This document shows, in pieces, positions 1 to 7,174 of a DNA stretch of 56,051 nt. Within the stretch, counting starts at the first letter, position 1. Each line of letters begins with the position of its first letter. Under the pieces are notes generated by a model. The model had not been told where the DNA came from. It saw only the letters and a list, made by a program, of their open reading frames with translations, and did no database searches. The DNA is from an uncultured Gammaproteobacteria bacterium (GTDB lineage Bacteria; Pseudomonadota; Gammaproteobacteria; Nitrosococcales; Methylophagaceae): contig CAJQOM010000010.1 in assembly GCA_905479985.1 (NCBI GenBank), positions 1 to 56,051 on the forward strand. The letters run 5' to 3'. Made by a program: the position numbers and the translations under genes.

Positions 1-67
1 AACCGGGTATACGTATTCAACAGAATATTTAAGCCATCTTAGCGTGGGTGCAATATTAAGCTTCTAA
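1..67 (+). CDS. 3' end of an unidentified gene, cut by the window edge
   Basis: The second reading frame is open from the window edge to a TAA at 65-67 and would encode the last 21 residues of a protein (ending ...HLSVGAILSF). The other two forward frames close earlier, at about 30 and 40. The stop lies four bases before the attC-like element at 71-142, the usual arrangement for the last gene of an integron cassette. The fragment is too short to name, and reading it as coding rests mainly on this position. Confidence 0.4.
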   Translation, partial: TGYTYSTEYLSHLSVGAILSF

Positions 68-70
68 AAC

Positions 71-142
71 GTAACAAGGCGGTCAACGAACGCCTTCGGC
101 TGGACAAAGTACTGCGTACTTTGCCCGTTACCTAGGCGTTAT
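71..142 (+). other. attC-like recombination site (integron cassette end)
   Basis: The element runs from GTAACAAG (71-78) to TAGGCGTTAT (133-142). Outer arms TAAC (72-75) and GTTA (138-141) pair, each followed inward by a five-base spacer. The next arms are GGTCAACG (81-88) and CGTTACC (126-132), which pair with one extra base on the left arm, as expected for the extrahelical base of attC sites. A central hairpin CAAAGTAC-TGC-GTACTTTG (105-123) closes it. This nested R''-L''-L'-R' layout is that of an attC site. No integrase gene is in the window. Confidence 0.55.
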
Positions 143-194
143 CCAGCCCTTTGATTATAAAGTAAAATGTTTTGAGGTTGGGAGGATAAGTAGC

Positions 195-602
195 TTACTT
201 CTCCCAAGCTTCACGGGGTTTGGTGCGATCGATTTCTATCTGAAGAGATTGGCCGGACTTAAGTATTTCAACCATAGAAATCAGCAATGAGATCACAATC
301 GCACCTAGACTGAGGATAAAACAGATTTCCCCTACTTTTTGCTGTTGCCAAAATAGCGATAGCATGGCAAAAACACAGAATAAAAACGACAGCACACCGA
401 AGGCTTGCATATATTTGATTAAATTCACTCGCAAGTGCAGGTTTTGGATTTGTTCGATTCTATTTTTTTCGTCTTGTTTCTTGAGATCTTTATTAAGCGT
501 TCGAATCACACTGGCTAAGGCTAAATATCGGTTGGTATAGGCGAGAAAAAGTAATGAAATGCCAGGGAACATAATGGCGGGGTCGGTGATATTTAGGGTC
601 AT
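195..602 (-). CDS. DUF2721-like small membrane protein
   Basis: Encodes about 135 residues with a hydrophobic N-terminus (roughly 8-30), a charged Lys/Asp/Glu/Arg segment (about 38-60) and two further membrane helices (about 65-85 and 92-112). The pattern PAIMFPGISLLFLAYTNR followed by a basic linker resembles the DUF2721 family of inner-membrane proteins of unknown function. I chose the ATG at 602; an upstream TTG at 614 would add four residues and has no better ribosome site. It stands alone, on the strand opposite to the attC-like site at 71-142, so it does not look like cassette cargo. Confidence 0.6.
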   Translation of the reverse strand: MTLNITDPAIMFPGISLLFLAYTNRYLALASVIRTLNKDLKKQDEKNRIEQIQNLHLRVNLIKYMQAFGVLSFLFCVFAMLSLFWQQQKVGEICFILSLGAIVISLLISMVEILKSGQSLQIEIDRTKPREAWEK

Positions 603-838
603 AATGACTACCAAGAAAAAGAAAATTTTCTCATTCTAACGAATTTCAATCAATTGCAGACAGAATTGGTTGAAATAATAAAAATGGGCTTATGATTAAA
701 CACCTTTTAGCAAAGGTGCCCAAAAGGAATCAGCTCATTATTAGGCACGCTTCTCTTTAATAATCAGTGGTTGTGTTTAAAATGTCGATATGTGGATTTT
801 AAAACCTGTAACCTCCGTCTTAAATATCGAGGAAACTT

Positions 839-2272
839 ATGACACGTTCTATTTCATCATTATTAAGATTAATGATGTTCAGCCTTATTTTAGGGGTTCT
901 GTTGGTTAGGCCCGCCTATGCTGGCGTGGCAGAAGCTGCCGAACAAGATTCCGCTGCATCACATGATGAAGGATCGAGGGTTGATGAATCGATGGATGAT
1001 GAAGCTGTGGAAGATATTGATGCCTCCATGCAGGATAAAGACAAACTAAAAAAACCTGTTAAGAAGGACAAAAAATCAAAGGGTAGCCAGAAAGCAACAA
1101 AAATAGCACCTAATATCGATCTGAAAGAGGTTGCGCCGACGCCAGTTATCATAGAAGACGATAACCTGGTTGATGAAGCAGCTGCAGAGCCAAAAACATC
1201 TTCCGAGCCAACAGATTTGGTGTCGCCATCAACAGAAGAACTGCCAGAAAAAGCGGTCAACGAAAGCATTACTTTGTTTAATACAGAAGTGTTGCCGAAT
1301 ACATCGACACGGCTGGCTTGGTCTTCAGGTATTCAAATCGCGGGCTTGGCGCAACCGACACCAGTGCTTGTAGTGAACGGTGCACATCCTGGTCCTACAT
1401 TGTGCTTAACGGCTTCTATTCATGGTGATGAATTGAATGGTATCGAAATTATACGCCGCACAGTTTATGATCTTGACCCCAAAGAGTTATCGGGGACAGT
1501 GATTGGTATTCCTATTGTTAATCTGCAAGGTTTCCAACAGGGCAGCCGCTATCTGCCGGATCGTCGTGATTTGAACCGCCATTTCCCAGGCACGCCAACA
1601 GGTAGCCTTGCTGATCGGGTGGCTTATTCTTTGTTCCAACAGGTCATTGTTAATTGCGATATGTTGGTCGATATTCACACAGGCTCATTTCGACGTAATA
1701 ATTTGCCACAACTTCGGGCTGATATGCATATTGAGGACGTCGCAAGTCTGACTAGAGGTTTTGATGGCATTGCAGTGGTGCACAGTGTTGGCAATCCCGG
1801 CATGTTACGTTCGGCTGCCGTCGATGCTGGCATTGTAGCTGTCACATTAGAAGTGGGCGAATCGTTACGCATACAAGAAGATGAAATCAAAGCCGGTGTT
1901 AAAAGCTTAAATAGCCTGATGGAAAAACAAAAAATGATTTCGCGGTTATTTGTTTGGGGGCAGCCTGAAACGATATATTACAATTCCTACTGGCTACGCG
2001 CCGAGCACGGGGGAATATTGTTCAGCGAAGTCGAGCTAGGTGATAGCGTGAAAAAAGGCGATATTTTGGGCACAGTGTCTGATCCTATTACCAATACCGA
2101 ATATCCCATCGTGGCTAATACTGCAGGTCGAATTATTGGGATGGCAGTGGATCAAGTCGTCATGGCTGGTTTTGCAGCCTATCATTTGGGTACAGAAGCT
2201 GAAATACCACCTGAAAAAGAGAAAGCATTAATAAATAGCAAGAAATCTGCTAATTTGATGCTTTCAGATTAA
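839..2272 (+). CDS. Exported succinylglutamate desuccinylase/aspartoacylase-family protein
   Basis: A 477-residue protein with an N-terminal signal peptide (cleavage likely after the Ala in RPAYA, residue 28). A low-complexity stretch rich in Asp, Glu and Lys follows (about 30-140), then a zinc carboxypeptidase-like domain. Visible metal-ligand motifs are HGDE (H195, E198) and DIHT (H280), with the family's RxDLNR motif between them and LEVGES further on. The C-terminal part resembles the beta domain of AstE/AspA relatives. The family hydrolyses N-acyl amino acids, but the substrate is unknown. An exported form with a long charged linker differs from cytosolic AstE. It stands alone, not with arginine catabolism genes. 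The start follows a GAGGAAAC ribosome site. Confidence 0.8.
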   Translation: MTRSISSLLRLMMFSLILGVLLVRPAYAGVAEAAEQDSAASHDEGSRVDESMDDEAVEDIDASMQDKDKLKKPVKKDKKSKGSQKATKIAPNIDLKEVAPTPVIIEDDNLVDEAAAEPKTSSEPTDLVSPSTEELPEKAVNESITLFNTEVLPNTSTRLAWSSGIQIAGLAQPTPVLVVNGAHPGPTLCLTASIHGDELNGIEIIRRTVYDLDPKELSGTVIGIPIVNLQGFQQGSRYLPDRRDLNRHFPGTPTGSLADRVAYSLFQQVIVNCDMLVDIHTGSFRRNNLPQLRADMHIEDVASLTRGFDGIAVVHSVGNPGMLRSAAVDAGIVAVTLEVGESLRIQEDEIKAGVKSLNSLMEKQKMISRLFVWGQPETIYYNSYWLRAEHGGILFSEVELGDSVKKGDILGTVSDPITNTEYPIVANTAGRIIGMAVDQVVMAGFAAYHLGTEAEIPPEKEKALINSKKSANLMLSD

Positions 2273-2414
2273 ATATATAAAAATAAAGTAATTTATTTAT
2301 TCGTGGGCGTTAATATCTTTAGATAATATACGGAAGTTTTCGCATGGTAGACTGCTATAACGTGAACTCCAATCTGGGTAAGTGCGTTTAATTATTAACA
2401 ATAGCAGGGAGAGG

Positions 2415-2522
2415 ATGATGGCTAAAGGTCAAGATTCAAAAAAAGCAGTTAAAAAGAAATCTGAAAAAACCTTGAAAGAAAAACGTGCTGAAAAAAAAGA
2501 AAAGAAAGCCAATAAAAGGTAA
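2415..2522 (+). CDS. Very small lysine-rich protein
   Basis: A 35-codon reading frame preceded by a strong AGGGAGAGG ribosome site. It encodes a hydrophilic peptide beginning MMAKGQDSKK and made mostly of Lys, Glu and Ala. The second ATG at 2418 is an equally possible start. Short proteins of this MAKGQD...KEKRAEKKEKK type recur in gammaproteobacteria, to my recollection, without known function. It ends 53 bases before the ChrA-like gene and may share its transcript. The clean ribosome site and biased composition support real coding. Confidence 0.6.
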   Translation: MMAKGQDSKKAVKKKSEKTLKEKRAEKKEKKANKR

Positions 2523-2575
2523 GTAGGGCTTCTGATCCAAAACAGTTAGAAAACATTATAGATCTGACTCCAAAC

Positions 2576-3709
2576 ATGGCACGTATTTTTGAAGTATTTT
2601 ACCGTTTCTTAGCTTTAGGTTGCATCAGTTTTGGTGGACCTGTAGCCCATATTGGCTATTTCCAGACTACTTTTGTGCAAAAGCTTAAATGGCTTGATCA
2701 AGATGCTTATGCAAAACTGGTGGCGTTAAGTCAATTCTTACCCGGCCCCGGATCAAGTCAAGTTGGTTTTGCCGTTGGCTTGAAGCGCGCTGGGCTAGCT
2801 GGCGGCCTCGCGGCCTTTCTTGGTTTCACATTACCGTCCTTTATATTACTGTACTTGTTGGCGACATTCGCACTTGATGCGAGTAGCAGCAATACTTTTG
2901 GCGGTATCGTGCAAGGGTTGAAATTACTGGCTGTTATCGTCGTAGCCGATGCCAGTTTGAGTATGTTTAAATCTTTTTGCAAAGATCGGCTTTCAATCTT
3001 ACTCATGGTGCTATCGGTAGTTTGTCTTTTGGCATTGCCCAATCTTTGGACACAGATGACATTATTGCTGTTGTCAGCAATCATTGGGGCCAGCTTAGCG
3101 ACGACATCAGAACAAAGGGAATTGAATAGCACCAATTCAACTATAAAACTGGTTCCACTGATTATTTTCTTTGCCTTATTTTTAGGCTTGCCCTTAGTGG
3201 GACCGGCATTATTTTCGAGTTTCTATCAAGCAGGTAGTTTAGTGTTCGGCGGTGGTCATGTTGTGCTGCCATTGCTTCAGCAGACTGTTGGCGATGCCAT
3301 GACAAGTGACCAATTCTTAACGGGTTATGCAGCAGCACAAGCCGTGCCGGGGCCGATGTTTACATTAGCGACCTTTTTAGGGGCGGAGCTCTCACCTGAA
3401 CAGCCTTTAATAGGAGCATTATTAGCCACCGTGGGCATATTCTTACCGGGTTTATTGTTTATCTATGCCTTGCAAGGTGCTTGGGCATCATTGGCACAAA
3501 ACACAAGAATAGCTGGGGCTGCGGCGGCTATTAACGCTGCGGTTGTTGGCTTATTGGTGTCAGCTTTATATGATCCTGTTTTTACCAGTGCTGTTTCTCA
3601 ACCACGTGATATGGCGATCGTGGCCTTAGGGTTCTTTGCATTGCGTGTCATGCAGGTGCCGATTATTGTGCTGGTGATATCACTGTCAGTGATAGGTGTT
3701 TTGCTGTGA
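2576..3709 (+). CDS. chrA: ChrA-family chromate transporter
   Basis: A 377-residue polytopic membrane protein with the two homologous halves of long-chain CHR transporters. The N-terminal half carries CISFGGPVAHIGYF and QFLPGPGSSQ. The C-terminal half carries LVFGGGHVVLPLL and AVPGPMFTLATFLG. The family exports chromate from the cytoplasm, but many members are uncharacterised and may move other oxyanions. No chrB-like regulator or other metal resistance gene is adjacent, so the chromate substrate is inferred from family only. The length is normal for the two-domain type. Confidence 0.85.
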   Translation: MARIFEVFYRFLALGCISFGGPVAHIGYFQTTFVQKLKWLDQDAYAKLVALSQFLPGPGSSQVGFAVGLKRAGLAGGLAAFLGFTLPSFILLYLLATFALDASSSNTFGGIVQGLKLLAVIVVADASLSMFKSFCKDRLSILLMVLSVVCLLALPNLWTQMTLLLLSAIIGASLATTSEQRELNSTNSTIKLVPLIIFFALFLGLPLVGPALFSSFYQAGSLVFGGGHVVLPLLQQTVGDAMTSDQFLTGYAAAQAVPGPMFTLATFLGAELSPEQPLIGALLATVGIFLPGLLFIYALQGAWASLAQNTRIAGAAAAINAAVVGLLVSALYDPVFTSAVSQPRDMAIVALGFFALRVMQVPIIVLVISLSVIGVLL

Positions 3710-3749
3710 TAAGCAATACTGTTAGACCCAAATAATGCTTTAGGGCTTA

Positions 3750-4004
3750 TTACTTCTTTTTATTGGCCCGACGAATATTTTTAGCGCCCCAACCAAGCAT
3801 GAAAAAGCTGATAAAGGCAGAGACGGTTGATATCCACAAAGCGATATGGGGTTTTTGGCACCGGACATGTTCATGAAAAACTGAAAAATCACCTTGGCAA
3901 AACTCGTTGGCGACGTGAGCAGATGAAAAGTACCAAGCAAGTCCCCATAAAGCAGCTGGAAACAAGATAAAAGAGAGGATGACGAGGGTGAAGCCTGATT
4001 TCAT
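3750..4004 (-). CDS. Small two-helix membrane protein
   Basis: An 84-residue protein with two predicted membrane helices (about 7-27 and 55-74) joined by a polar loop with Cys-36, Cys-49 and several His. The C-terminus is basic (ending RRANKKK), as expected on the cytoplasmic side. The ATG at 4004 has an AGGA ribosome site eight bases upstream. I do not recognise the family. It converges with chrA, with 40 bases between the two stops. Confidence 0.6.
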   Translation of the reverse strand: MKSGFTLVILSFILFPAALWGLAWYFSSAHVANEFCQGDFSVFHEHVRCQKPHIALWISTVSAFISFFMLGWGAKNIRRANKKK

Positions 4005-4151
4005 TTTTAGTCCTAAATTTTTTGACTAGTTTAGAGTGTCTGAGGTGTAATAATCAAGGTTTAGAAGCGCAATAGTCCTAATAGTTTCACTCACAAAAAA
4101 ATAATATTGTAATAGGTATTTTTTTGATTCATATTGCAGAAAAGCTGATTG

Positions 4152-4427
4152 TTACTTATAAAATTCAACGTAGAAACGCACGGTATTACATGGCTTAATA
4201 TAATGCAGCATTGTCGGTTCGATCACACCATATTGCTCAATAGATAAACGAATAGTTTCCTTCTCTGGTTCTAGAATCGTGTAGTCGAGCTGCCCTTCTA
4301 AAATAACAATCTTTCCCCAAACCCCAGCTTTAGTTTGATGATCATTCAGCAGGCCCTTCGGAACAGTATGTTCTGTAAACTCAGGTGTCTTTTTATAGCT
4401 TTTGACAGCATGAGGTAAGGATTTCAT
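4152..4427 (-). CDS. DUF1971 / YeaR-like cupin-type protein
   Basis: A 91-residue protein built around a small beta-rich DUF1971 domain, with PxFTxxTVPKGLL..HxTKxGVWGKIVILEGxLxY and a C-terminal HYIKP...FYVEFY. E. coli YeaR belongs to this family, and its gene is induced by nitrate/nitrite and repressed by NsrR. Here the gene follows nsrR by 37 bases on the same strand, so the two are probably cotranscribed. This supports a role in nitrite or nitric-oxide stress. The molecular function is unknown. Confidence 0.75.
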   Translation of the reverse strand: MKSLPHAVKSYKKTPEFTEHTVPKGLLNDHQTKAGVWGKIVILEGQLDYTILEPEKETIRLSIEQYGVIEPTMLHYIKPCNTVRFYVEFYK

Positions 4428-4464
4428 ATCATTTATGTCTCATAGTAGGCTCGACCGAGATTGT

Positions 4465-4893
4465 TTATAACAAGCGATCTTTTACTGGCGAGCCATTATT
4501 TTGTTTTACTAAGTCTGCAACAGTATATTGGCCAATATAATCCATATACTGCTGTTGGCCGGTAAATAAAATGGTTTTAAGTGAACAGCCAGGGTTGAGC
4601 CGACAAGGTTGCGTCGTGCAATCGACAGGCTTGAGCGTGGCTTCCATCAATTCAATAATGGAACGCAAGTTGATATCACCAGTTGGTTTACCTAGATGGA
4701 TACCACCTTGCTTACCTCGAATAGATTGAACGAAGCCAGCATTCGCTAACTTTTGGACAATTTTCATCATATGGCTCCGCGAAATATCAAAATATTCTGC
4801 TATTTCTTGAATGGTAGACAATTGTTCAGCGGGTTTCATTGCTAAGTATATTAAGACACGGAACGCGTAATCAGTATGTTTAGTTAATTGCAT
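4465..4893 (-). CDS. nsrR: Nitric-oxide-sensing Rrf2 repressor NsrR
   Basis: A 142-residue Rrf2-family regulator. The winged helix (about 1-75) includes the start MQLTKHTDYAFRVLIYLA and the wing GKQGGIHLGKP. Three cysteines, C92, C97 and C103, have the 5/6 spacing of the E. coli NsrR [Fe-S] cluster ligands (C91, C96, C102), which separates it from IscR and RsrR. NsrR represses NO-detoxification genes and releases DNA when NO attacks the cluster. It is divergent from nirK, with two NsrR-like palindromes in the shared intergenic region, so control of nirK and probably autoregulation are expected. Confidence 0.9.
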   Translation of the reverse strand: MQLTKHTDYAFRVLIYLAMKPAEQLSTIQEIAEYFDISRSHMMKIVQKLANAGFVQSIRGKQGGIHLGKPTGDINLRSIIELMEATLKPVDCTTQPCRLNPGCSLKTILFTGQQQYMDYIGQYTVADLVKQNNGSPVKDRLL

Positions 4894-5041
4894 AAGTGTC
4901 AGCTTTATTTGTGATCATAACAGCCTAGGTTATCAGTTTTTCGATGAGGTTTAGCTTAAACACTATCGATCCATTAGCTATGTATCATCGAACTTGTTGA
5001 CTCAAGAAGGTCGTAAAAACGAGTCCATTTATACCACCACT

Positions 5042-5066
5042 ATACATTCATTAAATATGAATGTAT
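5042..5066. promoter_or_regulatory. nirK: Candidate NsrR operator 1 (distal)
   Basis: A perfect inverted repeat with arms ATACATTCAT and ATGAATGTAT around a five-base AT centre. Aligned by its centre with the E. coli-type 23-bp NsrR palindrome as I recall it (AAGATGCATTT and its mirror), about 15 of 23 positions agree, including the inner CATT/ATG core. It lies 35 bp, centre to centre, upstream of the stronger site at 5078-5100, and about 150 bp from the nsrR start. It could serve either promoter. Confidence 0.55.
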
Positions 5067-5077
5067 TATCTTTTATA

Positions 5078-5100
5078 AAGATTCACCTAAAATGAATCTT
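5078..5100. promoter_or_regulatory. nirK: Candidate NsrR operator 2 (proximal to nirK)
   Basis: A 23-bp palindrome, AAGATTCA...TGAATCTT, embedded in a longer perfect inverted repeat (15-bp arms 5071-5085 and 5093-5107, 7-bp spacer). By eye it agrees at about 19 of 23 positions with the E. coli-type NsrR consensus, including the outer AAGAT/ATCTT and the central TAAAATG. It ends 30 bases before the nirK ATG, a position suited to repression. Confidence 0.75.
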
Positions 5101-5130
5101 TATAAAAAGTGACTTTATGAGGAGAGGATA

Positions 5131-6078
5131 ATGAAAACCAATAAATTATTTACACTGATGTCATTGAGCCTTGCAGGGCTAATGACGATAGCCACAGCAC
5201 AGGCGGAAGTGATTAAAGTGGATATTCCTGTCATTGAAAAGGATGTGGTGATCGACAATGCAGGTAATACACAGCCTATGTGGACTTTTGGCGGGGAAAT
5301 TCCAGGACCATTAGTACGTGTTAAGCAAGGCGATACCGTTGACTTCACAATGCTGAATGACAAAGATAATAAAGAAAGCCACTCTATGGATTTTCATGCC
5401 GCTGTGGTGGATGTCTTGGATGAGTTCGCACCGGTTAAACCAGGTAAAACGAAAGCGTTTAAATTTGAAGCCAATCATCCCGGTGTCTTTATATACCATT
5501 GCGGTTCTGATGCAATGTCAGAACATATTGGGCGTGGTATGTATGGTGTGATTATTGTGGACCCAAAGGAAGGCTATTCGGAAGCTTATCCGAAACCGGA
5601 TCGTGAGTATGTCCTAGTACAAGGCGACTTGTTCAAAGAAGGGACTAAAACTGAAAATTACACTAAAAATGAAGGTAAGCAAGCAAATTTAATTAATGGC
5701 AAGGTGTTTCACTATGACCCTGTCCATGATGCGAATGCCAGTTTAGCGCTTCAATCTAAGCCAGGTGAGTTAGTGCGTATATTCTTCGTTAATGCTCAGG
5801 TTACGGATAGTGTTGCCTTTCATCCGATAGCCGGTATTTGGGATCGGGTTTATGACAATGGTAACCCCAAAAATGTCAGTTATGGCATGCAGACCTTTAT
5901 GGTTGCCCCTGCACATGGCGCCACATTTGATCTTATCAGCCCAAAAGATCGTGCTACCAATAATGCCTTAGTGGATCATCAAATGAAAAATGCATTAACG
6001 GGCGCAATTACGGTGTTAATGAATAATGATGATGCTGATCCTAAGCTTGGACGATACGGCAACCTGATCTTACGTTAA
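5131..6078 (+). CDS. nirK: Copper-containing nitrite reductase NirK
   Basis: A 315-residue periplasmic enzyme with a signal peptide cleaved near ATAQA-EV (residue 25) and two cupredoxin domains. It reduces nitrite to NO. All expected copper ligands are present: type 1 H84, C124, H132 and M137; type 2 H89, H123 and H283. The catalytic pair Asp/His of known enzymes corresponds to D87 and H231. The HIGRGMYGVIIVDP and FHPIAGIWD sequences look closer to the AniA-type (class II) enzymes. It has a good AGGAGAGG ribosome site and heads the four-gene operon with two c-type cytochromes and a multicopper oxidase. It is probably NsrR-controlled. Confidence 0.9.
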   Translation: MKTNKLFTLMSLSLAGLMTIATAQAEVIKVDIPVIEKDVVIDNAGNTQPMWTFGGEIPGPLVRVKQGDTVDFTMLNDKDNKESHSMDFHAAVVDVLDEFAPVKPGKTKAFKFEANHPGVFIYHCGSDAMSEHIGRGMYGVIIVDPKEGYSEAYPKPDREYVLVQGDLFKEGTKTENYTKNEGKQANLINGKVFHYDPVHDANASLALQSKPGELVRIFFVNAQVTDSVAFHPIAGIWDRVYDNGNPKNVSYGMQTFMVAPAHGATFDLISPKDRATNNALVDHQMKNALTGAITVLMNNDDADPKLGRYGNLILR

Positions 6079-6125
6079 GAGTCGTTTGAACTTAAGGTAA
6101 GTCAGTGATAATCGGGGATAGAGCA

Positions 6126-6824
6126 ATGACAATAAAAACAAAATTACTAAGCGTGGCGTTGGGCTTGGCGGTAGTGATGCCAAGTTTTACGGCAGTAGCA
6201 AATCCAACAGCGGGTGTTTTATCTGAATGTATGGCGTGTCATACCGTATCTGAACCGTCAGAAATGACGCTTGGTGAACGGATGAACCGGATCGGCCCCA
6301 GTTTGTATTATGCTGGTAATAAGTTTAAACAAGCTTGGCTAGAAAAGTGGTTACAAAATCCAACACGGCTTTATCCGGCGGGTGTCTTTTTTGGGCAGTA
6401 TGTCGAAGTGACAGACGAAGGCGACTTTGTTTTTGAAGAGGACTTGGTTAGTCACCCAAAGCTGAATGAGCAACAGGCGAAAGAAACGACAGCTGCTTTA
6501 TTTACATTAAAAGCGAAGTCGGGATTAGCAGCCGAGACAAGCCCGGGTGAAATTAAAAATGTCTCACGACGGATGGGTGAGATGAACTTTAGGAAGTTTA
6601 AAGCCTGTGCTTCTTGTCATCAAGATGTGGTTGGAGAAGGCGGTGTATCAGGGCCTGAACTATATACGGCTTTTGAACGTTTACAACTGACTTATCTTAT
6701 TTCATATATGAAAAACCCTGTTGCTTGGGAGCCTAAAAGTCTGATGCCGAATCAACACCTAAAACAGAAAGACATTGAAAAGCTGGTGGGCTACTTAAAA
6801 ACAATCGCGGAGGAGGCACAATGA
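6126..6824 (+). CDS. Periplasmic diheme cytochrome c of the nirK cluster (NcgB/C-like)
   Basis: About 232 residues with a signal peptide (cleavage likely after AVA, residue 25) and two haem-binding motifs, CMACH (C35-H39) and CASCH in the second half, so two class-I-like cytochrome domains. Conserved MxPxxLYYAG-like segments follow each haem. The second domain ends with a methionine motif, SLMPNQ. It probably passes electrons to or from NirK or the multicopper oxidase. I prefer the ATG at 6126, since a GTG at 6105 would put extra polar residues before the signal peptide. The end overlaps the next gene by 4 bp (ATGA), showing an operon. Confidence 0.85.
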   Translation: MTIKTKLLSVALGLAVVMPSFTAVANPTAGVLSECMACHTVSEPSEMTLGERMNRIGPSLYYAGNKFKQAWLEKWLQNPTRLYPAGVFFGQYVEVTDEGDFVFEEDLVSHPKLNEQQAKETTAALFTLKAKSGLAAETSPGEIKNVSRRMGEMNFRKFKACASCHQDVVGEGGVSGPELYTAFERLQLTYLISYMKNPVAWEPKSLMPNQHLKQKDIEKLVGYLKTIAEEAQ

Positions 6825-7174
6825 ATAAGTTGATGACAATGGCATTAATGCTGTGCTTATGCCCTTTGGCGAGCTACGCCGATGATATGACAGGTAAGAA
6901 ACTGTATCAAACCTACTGCATACAATGTCACGGTGTTGAAGGCGATGGTTATGGTATCAACGTTGAATTCATGGAAGTGTTGCCTAGGGATCATACTGAT
7001 ACCAAAGAGATGATGGCGCGGACAGATGAAGATCTATTCAAAGTGATTAAGTTTGGCGGTAAAGCGATTGATAAATCTGTGCTGATGCCTAATTGGGATG
7101 GTAATTTAAGTGATGATGAAATCGATTCATTAGTTGGCTATTTACGTGTGCTGTGTTGTCAGGGAGAAGAATAA
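6821..7174 (+). CDS. Periplasmic monoheme cytochrome c of the nirK cluster (NcgB/C-like)
   Basis: A 117-residue protein with a signal peptide (cleavage near ASYA-DD, residue 20), one haem motif CIQCH (about 33-37) and a distal methionine in the motif VLMPNW, a small class I cytochrome c. It overlaps the upstream diheme cytochrome by ATGA and the downstream oxidase by one base (TAATG), so translation of all three is coupled. Together with its neighbours it matches the cytochrome content of the Nitrosomonas nirK/ncg cluster. The unusual C-terminal pair VLCCQGEE gives two extra cysteines of unknown use. Confidence 0.85.
   Translation: MNKLMTMALMLCLCPLASYADDMTGKKLYQTYCIQCHGVEGDGYGINVEFMEVLPRDHTDTKEMMARTDEDLFKVIKFGGKAIDKSVLMPNWDGNLSDDEIDSLVGYLRVLCCQGEE

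Noticed and set aside
916-1269. Long antisense reading frame over the low-complexity part of the exported AstE-like gene
   Set aside because: It is the mirror of acidic/lysine-rich codons; Ser/Ala-rich composition and no ribosome site indicate a shadow frame.
5821-5850. Apparent loss of the catalytic histidine in NirK
   Set aside because: A first alignment placed the catalytic His at Ile-236. Recounting against the known enzyme puts it at H231 in FHPIAG, which is present, so the active site is complete.
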